Positions 25,964-33,701 of a DNA stretch of 64,000 nt are shown here, one piece after another (positions within the stretch are counted from its first letter, which is position 1; every line of letters starts with the position of its first letter). A program made the translations under genes and the position numbers. The notes beneath the pieces are model-generated. The model ran no database searches. It worked only from the letters and a program-made list of their open reading frames with translations, and was not told the DNA's origin. The stretch is from Luteolibacter sp. SL250 (lineage in GTDB: Bacteria; Verrucomicrobiota; Verrucomicrobiia; Verrucomicrobiales; Akkermansiaceae), in assembly GCF_026625605.1 (NCBI RefSeq), contig NZ_CP113054.1, positions 4,774,001 through 4,838,000 of the forward strand. The letters are read 5' to 3'.

Positions 25964-27676
25964 ATGTCCACCTGGCGTCCCATCTCCCGACCCTCCTGGT
26001 GGCAGCGCCTGTTGCCAGAGTGGCTGCACGCACCCGTGCGGTGGCTGTTCTGGCTAGGGGTGGCCGGGCTGGTGGCGTTCGGCGGTTTCGTCTTTTTCTA
26101 CTTCATCCTCGCGATGAAGTTCGACCTGAAGGAAGTCGCCGGGTTGCCGGAGGCGAACCACTTCTACGACAAAAACGGCATCGAGATCGACGCACCGATC
26201 AGCGGCGGACAGAAGCTTGCCAAGCGGGAGGACATCCCGGACTTCCTGGTGAAGGCGCTGCAGGCGCGGGAGGATGCACGGTTTTTCGAACACGTGGGCG
26301 TGGACTTCCGCGGGCTGGCACGTGCGACGGTCCGCAATCTGAAGGACGGGGACTTCACCCAGGGGGCGTCCACACTCTCGATGCAGCTCGCCCGGAACAC
26401 GTATGAGATCCGCGCGAAGTCGATGCACCGGAAGTTCCTGGAAATCGCCCTCACGCTCCGCATCGAGGCCCGCTATTCGAAGGACGAGATCCTGACCCAC
26501 TACCTGAACCGGATCTACTTCGGCTCCGGGGCGCAGGGCATCGAGCAGGCCGCGCTGACTTACTTCGGCAAGCCGGTCCGCGAGCTGGATGAAAACCAGT
26601 GCGCGATGGTCGTGGGCATCATCCGCGGCCCACATGTCTTCTCCCCGCTGAGAAACCCGAAGGGGGCGCTGGAACAACGGGACCAGACGCTCAACCGGAT
26701 GGTGGCCATGGGCTTCATCACCGATGAGAAGCGGGACAAGCTGGAAGCAACCCCGATCAAGCTGGCCAGCGAAAACGAGGACCGTGCCCAGCGTTCCTAC
26801 GCCTTCCAGGCGATCCGCCGGGAGCTGGAGAAGATCCTCGAAACCCACGACATCCGCTCCGACGGTCTCTACGTCCACACCACCCTCGACCTGGGGTGGC
26901 AGCAGCGGCTGGAGATCGAACTTTCCAAGGCCGTCGCGGACCTGGAGAACGAGAAAGGCTGGCGCTATGGCACCTACTCCGACCACACCCCGGGGGCGGA
27001 GCCGAAATACATCCAGTACGCCGCCATCACCACGGAGACGAAAAGCGGCGGCATCCTCGCGCTGATCGGGGGACGGGATTTCGCCCACTCCCGCTTTGAC
27101 CGGACGCGCTCCCGGCGTGACCTGGGGTCGGCGTTCGAGCCGTTCATCGCCGCAGCCGCCGCGGAACGCGGCAAGCTGGTCCTACCGGGCAAGCCGGTGC
27201 TGACCGGGCGCCAGATCGGCCCGGCGGAGGTCGAGCGGCTGGCGAAGCGGTGCGGCCTTTCCGGCCCGTTCCTGGACACGGAAGATCTTTTCCGCGGCTC
27301 CGTCGCCGCCACCCCGCTGGAAATGTCCATCGGCCTCTCCACCCTCGGGAACGCTGGAAAACGGCCGGATCCGTTCGTGATCCGGGAGATCCGGGATTCC
27401 TCGAAGAAGGTCATCTACAAGGCCCAGCCACGGCTTACTCCCGCACTCAGCAGCCAGGCGGCTTCGGAAGCGACCACGGTGCTGGCAAACCACGCCGGCA
27501 CCCGGACCTTCACCGGTGCCACTGGTTCCGAAAGGGATGCCTGGACCCTCCGCCTCGGCCCGAAAGGTTCCACCGCCATCTGGATCGGCTTCGACCAGCC
27601 CGCGGCAATCGCCCGGGACGCACGGGTGAAATCGCTGCTGGATGAATTCGTCCGGCGGCTGGGGAACAGTGAATGA
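25964..27676 (+). CDS. Class A penicillin-binding protein with intact GT51 but degenerate transpeptidase domain
   Basis: The 570-residue product has a cytoplasmic tail, one membrane anchor (about residues 30-50) and a GT51 transglycosylase domain with catalytic Glu103 (QAREDARFFEH), QGASTLSMQLARN and YLNRIYFGSGAQGIEQAAL. It should polymerise lipid II into glycan strands. The C-terminal penicillin-binding fold is recognisable but altered. The usual SxxK is GSAFEPF (Ser389, Glu392 in place of Lys), and the usual K-T-G-T/S is F-T-G-A-T (516-520). A Ser without the general-base Lys should not acylate, so I infer a glycosyltransferase-only enzyme. Length is short for PBP1. It follows purN closely. 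Confidence 0.85.
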   Translation: MSTWRPISRPSWWQRLLPEWLHAPVRWLFWLGVAGLVAFGGFVFFYFILAMKFDLKEVAGLPEANHFYDKNGIEIDAPISGGQKLAKREDIPDFLVKALQAREDARFFEHVGVDFRGLARATVRNLKDGDFTQGASTLSMQLARNTYEIRAKSMHRKFLEIALTLRIEARYSKDEILTHYLNRIYFGSGAQGIEQAALTYFGKPVRELDENQCAMVVGIIRGPHVFSPLRNPKGALEQRDQTLNRMVAMGFITDEKRDKLEATPIKLASENEDRAQRSYAFQAIRRELEKILETHDIRSDGLYVHTTLDLGWQQRLEIELSKAVADLENEKGWRYGTYSDHTPGAEPKYIQYAAITTETKSGGILALIGGRDFAHSRFDRTRSRRDLGSAFEPFIAAAAAERGKLVLPGKPVLTGRQIGPAEVERLAKRCGLSGPFLDTEDLFRGSVAATPLEMSIGLSTLGNAGKRPDPFVIREIRDSSKKVIYKAQPRLTPALSSQAASEATTVLANHAGTRTFTGATGSERDAWTLRLGPKGSTAIWIGFDQPAAIARDARVKSLLDEFVRRLGNSE

Positions 27677-27875
27677 TGTAAGGAGGGGAAAGTTTCAGTA
27701 TTCAGTTTTCAGGGCAGAAAAGATGAAGCCGAAGATGGAATGCAGCAATGGCTCCGTGTTCCCATTGCAGCCGGGGGACAGGAATGGGAGCGAAGCGGAC
27801 ATTGCAGCAGAGCCGCCATGTCTACCCTCCTTTCTCCTTGAAACGCGGTGGCCGATGGGGCAGGTTTCCCACCCC
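27677..27875. repeat. Intergenic region with REP-like element, inverted copy
   Basis: After the PBP stop codon the sequence has GTAAGGAGG (27678-27686) and a hairpin GCAATGG (27745-27751)/CCATTGC (27762-27768) whose loop carries CTCCGTGTTC. An inverted copy of the palindromic element follows at 27795-27832 (GGACATTGC ... CCCTCCTT). GGCTCCGTGTTCC (27750-27762) recurs exactly at 45499-45511, also beside an element copy. I see no gene in this stretch. Confidence 0.65.
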
Positions 27876-28310
27876 ATGCAGGCCGTTCAGTTCGAACAAT
27901 CCGTCGCCGCCATCCTGAAGCGGGACCGCCGTTTCGATCCGGGCGCCTACTTTTTCCTGAAGGACGCGCTGGATTTCACGCTGAAGCGGATCAGTGACGG
28001 AAACGGCGGCCAGTGCCGCCACGTTTCGGGACCGGAGCTGCTGAATGGCTTCCGGGATCATGCGCTCCAGCAATACGGCCCGATGTCCGCCACCCTGATG
28101 AACGAGTGGGGCCTGCGGAAGTGCCAGGATGTCGGGGACATGGTGTTCCACCTCATCGAGGAGCAGGTGTTCGGAAAACAGGATTCCGACCGCCGGGAGG
28201 ACTTTTCGGAAGTTTTCGACTTTCAGGAGGCGCTGACGCTTCCATTCCTGCCCAAGAAGCGCCGCCAGACGCCGCGCAGGCAGGCCCACGCCCAGCGGGC
28301 GGTGGGCTGA
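27876..28310 (+). CDS. Minf_1886-type protein
   Basis: I start at ATG 27876 (MQAVQFEQSVAAILKRDRRFDPGAYFFLKDAL); the frame is open further upstream but runs through the repeat region. The 144-residue product matches, from memory of the family, the Minf_1886 proteins of Verrucomicrobiota and relatives. The matching features are an N-terminal D-x-R-F-D-P-x-A-Y-x-F-L-x-x-A-L block, then HVSGPELLNGFRDHALQQYGP, then GLRKCQDVGDMVFHLIE and REDFSEVFDFQEAL. No enzymatic motif is visible and the function is unknown. The C-terminus is basic (KKRRQTPRRQ). It converges on the next gene with a gap of 15 bases. Confidence 0.85.
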   Translation: MQAVQFEQSVAAILKRDRRFDPGAYFFLKDALDFTLKRISDGNGGQCRHVSGPELLNGFRDHALQQYGPMSATLMNEWGLRKCQDVGDMVFHLIEEQVFGKQDSDRREDFSEVFDFQEALTLPFLPKKRRQTPRRQAHAQRAVG

Positions 28311-28325
28311 CCACCACTCCCCACC

Positions 28326-29279
28326 TCAGGTCGGTAGTGCCGGTGGTGTCGGGGTGTTGGCCACCGGCGGCTTCACCCATTTCGGGGCCTTTGGTGAGAC
28401 GTCCAGCCTCAAGGACACCAGCGCCATCCCCAGCAACCCGACAAACCCGCCGAAACTCCAGGTGATGGTCGTCACCATGCCAATGGCGAACGGCATGCAA
28501 ACCAGCAGCGCGATCACCATCCCGCTCGGCTTCACTTCATAGGCCAGGACCACCAGCCGCAGGCGGGAGCGGGCCAACGCCAGTCCTGTCGAGACGTAGC
28601 AGATGACAGCCGAAAAGGCGGTCAGATGGTAGAAGATCCCGCAGCCTTTCGTCACGGTCGCGGAAAACGCCAGCGGGATGCCGCAACCGGCGAGCATCGA
28701 AATCAGGAACAGCAGGAGCATCGCGACCCGCCCGGCGATCGTCTTGAACGCCGATGCGCCGATGACCCCCGCGCAGACCAGCGCGGAACCGCCGACCACC
28801 GTGGTGGAACAGGCCAGTTCATACCACCACTCCACCTCACCAAGGGCATAGCGGACCACCACGAATGGCAGGAGAGAGACAAAGGTGAGGGTGCAAAGAC
28901 CCCACAGGGTGAGGAATTTCCCGAGGACGATCTTCCACCGGCCCAGCTTGGTCAGCAGGAGCAATTCATGGTTCCCCTCCTCCAGTTCCTGCCCCATCAG
29001 GATGATCCCGCCCAACGGCATCACCACCACGCAGACAGCGCCCACGATGGCCCAGAACGGCCCGGACTCCACCAGCAGCATGACGTTGAGCATACCGACC
29101 CCGTCATCGATCCTGTACACCTCTCCGCGCTGGAACTCGAAAACGGTGGCGAGGATGGCGAGGAGCTGGATCAGCAGGAAAGGAAACACGAAGCTCCCCC
29201 GCCGCATGTTCTGCCGCAGTTCCTTCGTCGTCATCGGCCCGAGCAACTCGGGCAGGTCGTTTTTCCAAACCGTCTGCAA
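28326..29279 (-). CDS. ABC-2-type permease-like membrane protein
   Basis: The 317-residue product has an amphipathic N-terminus ending in GPMTTKELRQNMRRGS and then about six to eight membrane segments. This 'T-K-E-L-R' entry followed by a long first helix (FVFPFLLIQLLAILATVF) is typical of ABC-2 permeases in Verrucomicrobiota and Planctomycetota, as is MGQELEEGNHELLLLTKLGRWKIVLGKFL. No ATP-binding subunit is encoded beside it, so a partner must lie elsewhere, or it acts alone. The tail is proline-rich and cytoplasmic. It follows the ThuA gene on the same strand after a perfect hairpin. Confidence 0.65.
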   Translation of the reverse strand: MQTVWKNDLPELLGPMTTKELRQNMRRGSFVFPFLLIQLLAILATVFEFQRGEVYRIDDGVGMLNVMLLVESGPFWAIVGAVCVVVMPLGGIILMGQELEEGNHELLLLTKLGRWKIVLGKFLTLWGLCTLTFVSLLPFVVVRYALGEVEWWYELACSTTVVGGSALVCAGVIGASAFKTIAGRVAMLLLFLISMLAGCGIPLAFSATVTKGCGIFYHLTAFSAVICYVSTGLALARSRLRLVVLAYEVKPSGMVIALLVCMPFAIGMVTTITWSFGGFVGLLGMALVSLRLDVSPKAPKWVKPPVANTPTPPALPT

Positions 29280-29302
29280 TCCGGATTGAAACTAGATGCA
29301 AA

Positions 29303-29333
29303 TCCGGCGGATCGCCGAGAGCAATCCGCCGGA
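29303..29333 (-). terminator. Perfect 10-bp hairpin between ThuA gene and permease gene
   Basis: TCCGGCGGAT (29303-29312) and ATCCGCCGGA (29324-29333) are perfect complements around an 11-base loop. On the minus strand it follows the ThuA stop codon by about 40 bases and is followed by TTTGCATC, so it may attenuate read-through into the permease gene. Confidence 0.5.
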
Positions 29334-29370
29334 GCAGGTTGAAATTTTCAGGACCCGTCCCGGGGGCGGA

Positions 29371-30309
29371 TCATTTCTTGTCGAGATTCGCAGTCATCTC
29401 CTCATCGGTGGGTGTCTTGTTCGGCACACCGCCATCCGGCACGGGCAGTCCGGCGATCCAGGCAATGGAGTTCAGGACGACCTTCCGCTGGTCATCCTGC
29501 GCCCAGTTCTTGTGGAAATGGCCGCCGGTGAAGCCGAACGCCCTGCCACCCCCCAGCGCCGCCGGGCGTTCATAGGCCCACATCACATGCTGGGGCTCCT
29601 TGCGCTCCAGCACCGAGGCGCGGACATGCGGATTGCCGGAGTGGGTGCCGTCCGGACGGCTGAGAGTCTCCGCGGACGGAAGATCGGAGAGGATCGGGGT
29701 AACGCCCTCCATGTTCTTGCGGAACCGCATGTGGTAGTACCACTCGTCACGGATACCGAAATCCTTCACACCCTTGGTGACCTCATGGGTGGCGATCTTG
29801 AACTTCGCATCCCAGTGCGGGTTCACCGACCAATCGGTTTCGAAATAGCCACCGAGAACATCGAGGAACGTGTTGCCACCGTCACCCTTCGGCACTTCCA
29901 CCGCATAGTGGATGCAGCCGACGCCCACGCCGGCCTCCGCCATTTTCCGCAGGTCGGCGAGCTGTTGCATGGCAGGGTGCCTGCCGCCACCGTCCGCGTA
30001 GATCACCACCGCCGCGGCGCCGTCGAAGACGGACTTGTCCGCCGGCCAGCCGTCCGTGACCACCACGGCCTCCACCGGCAGGCCGCTCTTGTTGATCTGG
30101 TCCGCCAGCAGCATGCAGCCGGCGCGGTGCTCATGCTCGCCCGGCTTGTGGCTGGGCTTGCCCGCCACGAAGACGATCTTTTTCTTGGCCGCGGGCTTGT
30201 CCTGCGCCACCGCACGCTCCCCTCCGGTCATCATGAAGAGGATCAGCGCCGTCACGGCGCAGGCGAAGGTCACGAGGAGTGAACTGGAGACTCGGAAAGG
30301 TCGGTTCAT
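29371..30309 (-). CDS. Secreted ThuA-domain protein
   Basis: The 312-residue product has a signal peptide (residues about 10-36, ending RAVAQ) and a ThuA fold, a class I glutamine-amidotransferase-like Rossmann domain. The visible blocks are KIVFVAGKPSHKPGEHEH, DGAAAVVIYADGGGRHP, GVGVGCIHYAVEVP and RAFGFTGGHFHKNWAQDD. The nucleophile position typical of amidotransferases is occupied by Cys in GVGCIHYAVE, as in many ThuA proteins. ThuA proteins are implicated in sugar use and are abundant, often secreted, in Verrucomicrobiota and Planctomycetota. The catalytic role is not established. The gene has its own 5' region after a pilin gene's terminator. Confidence 0.85.
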   Translation of the reverse strand: MNRPFRVSSSLLVTFACAVTALILFMMTGGERAVAQDKPAAKKKIVFVAGKPSHKPGEHEHRAGCMLLADQINKSGLPVEAVVVTDGWPADKSVFDGAAAVVIYADGGGRHPAMQQLADLRKMAEAGVGVGCIHYAVEVPKGDGGNTFLDVLGGYFETDWSVNPHWDAKFKIATHEVTKGVKDFGIRDEWYYHMRFRKNMEGVTPILSDLPSAETLSRPDGTHSGNPHVRASVLERKEPQHVMWAYERPAALGGGRAFGFTGGHFHKNWAQDDQRKVVLNSIAWIAGLPVPDGGVPNKTPTDEEMTANLDKK

Positions 30310-30374
30310 GGATTTCGATTTTGAGCAGAGTTATTACCAATGGGAACCGGAAAATCTTGCGGTGCCACCCTACG

Positions 30375-30410
30375 AAAAAACCCGCCCTGCGGCATGCGCG
30401 GGACGGGTTC
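30375..30410 (-). terminator. Intrinsic terminator of GspG-like pilin gene
   Basis: Read on the minus strand, ACCCG-CCC-GCG pairs with CGC-GGG-CGGGT (two single-base bulges, five-base loop) and is followed by TTTTTT. It starts 27 bases beyond the pilin stop codon. Confidence 0.85.
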
Positions 30411-30436
30411 GTGGAAATTCACTCCGGAAGGCCAGG

Positions 30437-31018
30437 TCACCAGGTCTTCACGTCATCGGCGGTGCCGATCTTCTTGTCCTGACCGGCGCTGTAGACCGCG
30501 CAACGGCGACCGTTGAGGGTCTCCTGCTTCTTGCTCGGCTTGAACTCGAGACGCTCCGCATAGTCCGTGTCGAGGACGATGAAAAATGGATTCCCCCATG
30601 GGTCGAACATTCCGGACACTTCCTTACCGCTCTTGTTGAAAACGAGACCGCCCTTTTTCTTGCTCTTCGCTTCGGGGACATCGAGATATTTCACCTTCTT
30701 GGTGTTGATTTCGTCTTCCAAGCCGAGTAGGATGTCCAAAATTTTGAGTCCGTCACCGGATTCGGTTCCAAACGTGGTGCCACCCTGGGTGGAGGCTGTT
30801 CCCGTAGGAACCGGCATCGCTGAGTAGTCCGCATAGAAGCTGTTGACCGCATGGACGACGTTGCGGGCGGCCGATTCGGCGACCTGTTTCCTTGCGGTGT
30901 TCTGAACCTTCATGCCCACGCCGAAACCGGCGCTGGCCAGCACCGCGATGATGGCGATGACGACGAGAAGTTCGATCAGGGTGAAACCGCTTCGGCGGTG
31001 AATGGATTGGGTTTTCAT
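30437..31018 (-). CDS. Type II secretion GspG-like pseudopilin
   Basis: The 193-residue product has a type IV prepilin leader: MKTQSIHRRSG cut before FTLIELLVVIAIIAVLAS, with Glu5 of the mature form present. The C-terminal domain has DPWGNPFFIVLD and ends SAGQDKKIGTADDVKTW, the GspG order of a D-P-W-G-N loop followed by a calcium-site-like G-x-x-D-D tail. Major pseudopilins build the periplasmic pseudopilus of type II secretion. No other gsp gene is near, so it is an orphan or part of the expanded pilin set of this phylum. It has its own terminator and a divergent promoter region shared with rnr. Confidence 0.85.
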   Translation of the reverse strand: MKTQSIHRRSGFTLIELLVVIAIIAVLASAGFGVGMKVQNTARKQVAESAARNVVHAVNSFYADYSAMPVPTGTASTQGGTTFGTESGDGLKILDILLGLEDEINTKKVKYLDVPEAKSKKKGGLVFNKSGKEVSGMFDPWGNPFFIVLDTDYAERLEFKPSKKQETLNGRRCAVYSAGQDKKIGTADDVKTW

Positions 31019-31192
31019 AAATTCTGAAATTCAGGTTCGGAGCTTCACTCCACATCAAAATCCGTCCTCCGGCAAGCCGCCGGGAGGACAAATCTCAACC
31101 AACACACCTACCCCAGCATGCCTCCGCATCAACCCTTTTCTCGAAACAAACACGCCCCATCCCGGAAACCCCGCGTTTCCTTCGTTGCCCCC

Positions 31193-33604
31193 ATGACAAA
31201 TACCCCCCAATCTCCTGACATGCCCGCTGACAAGCTGCGTTCGTCGATGATGGAATTTTTCGGCTCCACCGACTACCGGCCGATGACGAAATCCGAGATC
31301 GCCCGCAGCCTGAAGGTGCCGCCCTCCGTCCGCTCCGCCTTCCGCGCCACCCTGGACGCTTTGGTCGAGGAAGGCGTCCTCACCTTGGAAAAGAAAGGCC
31401 TCTACCGCCTCCGTTCCAGCGGCGGAAAGAACCAGCTCACCGGCACCCTCAAGTTCCACCCGAAGGGGCACGGCCTGTTTTTCCCGGATGCGTCCGATGA
31501 ACAGAACATCGCAACCGGCATCGACCTGGTGGCGAACTCCCGCCTGCACGTGAACCGCCGGGACACCGGCACCGCGCTGGATGGCGACCGCGTGCTCGTG
31601 TCGCTGAAACAACCCAGCCCTCGCCGCCAGTTCCGCATCCGCAGCGAGATGGAGGAGGAACCGGAGGTGCGCGCCGTGGTGGAAAAAGTCCTGTCCCGCC
31701 GTTCCGGCAGGATCGTGGGCGTCTTCCAGAGCAAAGGCGGCTTCGCCTGGGTGGATACGGATGACAAGTCCGTGGAGGGCCGGGTGGAAATCATCGCGGA
31801 CTCCACCGCAGAGACCGGGCAACTGGTGGTGGTGGATGTCGGCCAATGGAAGGATCGCTACGAGGTGCCGCGCGGCCGCGTCATCGAGGTGCTCGGCTGG
31901 CCCGGAGACCCCGGGGTGGACATCATTTCCGTGATCCACCGCTTCGGCCTGCGCACGTCCTTCCCGGAAAACGTCCTCAACGAGGCCCGTGCCGTTCCGG
32001 AGGACCCGGAGCCATCTGAAATCGCCCGCCGCAAGGACTGGCGGGACAAGCTGGTCATCACCATCGACCCGGCGGACGCGAAGGACCATGACGACGCCAT
32101 CTGGTTGGAAAAAACGGCCCGCGGCTGGACGCTGGCCGTCCACATCGCGGACGTCTCCCACTACATCAAGCCGGGCAAGCCGATGGACAAGGAAGCGTCC
32201 GAGCGTGGCAACTCGACCTACCTGGTGGACCGCGTGCTGCCGATGCTGCCGACGGAGCTTTCCAACGGCATCTGCTCGCTCAAGCCGAACGTGGACCGAC
32301 TGACGAAGTGCGCGCTGATGGAGATCTCCCACGACGGACGTCTCGAAAGGGCGACGTTCTTCGACGCGGTCATCCACTCCCGCGCGAAACTTTCCTACGA
32401 ACAGGCACAGATGATCCTCGACGGCCTGCCCGCGCCGGAGGGATCCGATCCATATCTGGTGCCGCTGGTGAAGGAAGGCTGGGCGCTGGCTTCCACCATG
32501 CGCCGCCGCCGCTTTGCCAACGGCGCGCTCGATCTGGAGATGCCGGAGATCAAGGTGCGGCTGGACAGCAAGGGCCGCGCCGCCTCCGCGGAGCCGGTGG
32601 TCCACACGGAAAGCCACCAGCTCATCGAGGAATGCATGCTCATCGCCAACGAGGCGGTCGCGAAGCTGCTGCGCGAAAAGGGCAAGCCATCCGTCTTCCG
32701 CATTCACGAGGATCCCGATCCGTCGCGCCTGATGGACTACACGGAGACCGCGAAGCTCCATGGCTACAAGCCGGGGGACCTGACGAACCGCGACCACATC
32801 CAGAAGTTGCTCGATGAATCGAAAGGCAGCCCGGAGGAGCACGTCATCAAGCTGGGCCTGCTGAAGTCGCTGAAACGCGCCGCGTATTCCGCGGAACCGC
32901 TCGGCCACTACGGCCTCGCGAAGACGGACTACACGCACTTCACCAGCCCCATCCGCCGCTACTCCGACCTCATCGTCCACCGGTCGATGCAGCCCTATCT
33001 GGAGAACCCACCGAAGCCGGTGGACCGCACTCCGTCCCAAGCGGACCTGCGCGAGATCGCCCGCCACATTTCCGACACCGAGCGCACCTCCGCGGAAGCG
33101 GAGAGTGAGACGAAACAGATCAAGTTGCTGGAATACCTCGCCCGCGTCGCCAAGGAAGAGGACGGCCAGCTTTTCGACGGACTCATCACTGATGTCCGTC
33201 CAATGGGCCTGATGGTCGAGATCCCGGACATGGGTGTGCGCGGCGTGGTGAAGCGCGAGGAACTACCGTCCGGCAGCCGCTGGCGCTTCGAGGGCCACCG
33301 CAAGGCATGGGTTTCCTTCGACGGGAAAGTCATCCAGCTCGGCATGCGCATCCCGCTGCGGGTGGCGGCCATCGACATGGAAAAGCGTTTCGTCGATTTC
33401 AAGATCGCCGGGAAGCCGACCAGCGAAGGCACCCGCCCGCTGAATGCCCCTCCCCATCCGCCCACCCGCAAGCACCAGAAGCCGCAAACGAAACCCGCCG
33501 CCAAGGCAGGCCCGCCCAACAAGATCCGGAAGACGGATGGCGAGCACAAAAAGAAGCGGTTCTCCGGCGGAGGGAAGAAGGCTGGAAAGAAAAAGCGCGG
33601 ATGA
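31193..33604 (+). CDS. rnr: Ribonuclease R
   Basis: I start at ATG 31193 (MTNTPQSPDMPADKLRSSMMEFF); an earlier ATG at 31118 adds 25 residues of no family character, and MPADKL nine codons later is an alternative. The 803-residue product has an N-terminal winged helix (RPMTKSEIARSLKVPPSVR), two cold-shock domains, the RNB catalytic domain and an S1 domain (GLITDVRPMGLMVEIPDMGVRG). The RNB domain carries the metal-binding Asp cluster IDPADAKDHDD, near residues 292-302. A Lys-rich tail (KKRFSGGGKKAGKKKRG) is typical of RNase R. It degrades structured RNA 3' to 5' in the cytoplasm. Confidence 0.93.
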   Translation: MTNTPQSPDMPADKLRSSMMEFFGSTDYRPMTKSEIARSLKVPPSVRSAFRATLDALVEEGVLTLEKKGLYRLRSSGGKNQLTGTLKFHPKGHGLFFPDASDEQNIATGIDLVANSRLHVNRRDTGTALDGDRVLVSLKQPSPRRQFRIRSEMEEEPEVRAVVEKVLSRRSGRIVGVFQSKGGFAWVDTDDKSVEGRVEIIADSTAETGQLVVVDVGQWKDRYEVPRGRVIEVLGWPGDPGVDIISVIHRFGLRTSFPENVLNEARAVPEDPEPSEIARRKDWRDKLVITIDPADAKDHDDAIWLEKTARGWTLAVHIADVSHYIKPGKPMDKEASERGNSTYLVDRVLPMLPTELSNGICSLKPNVDRLTKCALMEISHDGRLERATFFDAVIHSRAKLSYEQAQMILDGLPAPEGSDPYLVPLVKEGWALASTMRRRRFANGALDLEMPEIKVRLDSKGRAASAEPVVHTESHQLIEECMLIANEAVAKLLREKGKPSVFRIHEDPDPSRLMDYTETAKLHGYKPGDLTNRDHIQKLLDESKGSPEEHVIKLGLLKSLKRAAYSAEPLGHYGLAKTDYTHFTSPIRRYSDLIVHRSMQPYLENPPKPVDRTPSQADLREIARHISDTERTSAEAESETKQIKLLEYLARVAKEEDGQLFDGLITDVRPMGLMVEIPDMGVRGVVKREELPSGSRWRFEGHRKAWVSFDGKVIQLGMRIPLRVAAIDMEKRFVDFKIAGKPTSEGTRPLNAPPHPPTRKHQKPQTKPAAKAGPPNKIRKTDGEHKKKRFSGGGKKAGKKKRG

Positions 33605-33701
33605 GCCGGTGATCCCTCATCTCACAATCCATATCTAACGGAGAAAGCCAAATCCGATTGACATATGACAGGGGAGCCCATTCAGTTTTCCCGGAGTCAT
33701 T

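Noticed and set aside
27642-27875. Upstream extension of the Minf_1886-type gene
   Set aside because: It overlaps the end of the PBP gene and runs through the repeat element; family similarity begins at 27876.
31055-33067. 670-codon open frame antisense to rnr
   Set aside because: Shadow of the RNase R gene; no start context, no recognisable motif.
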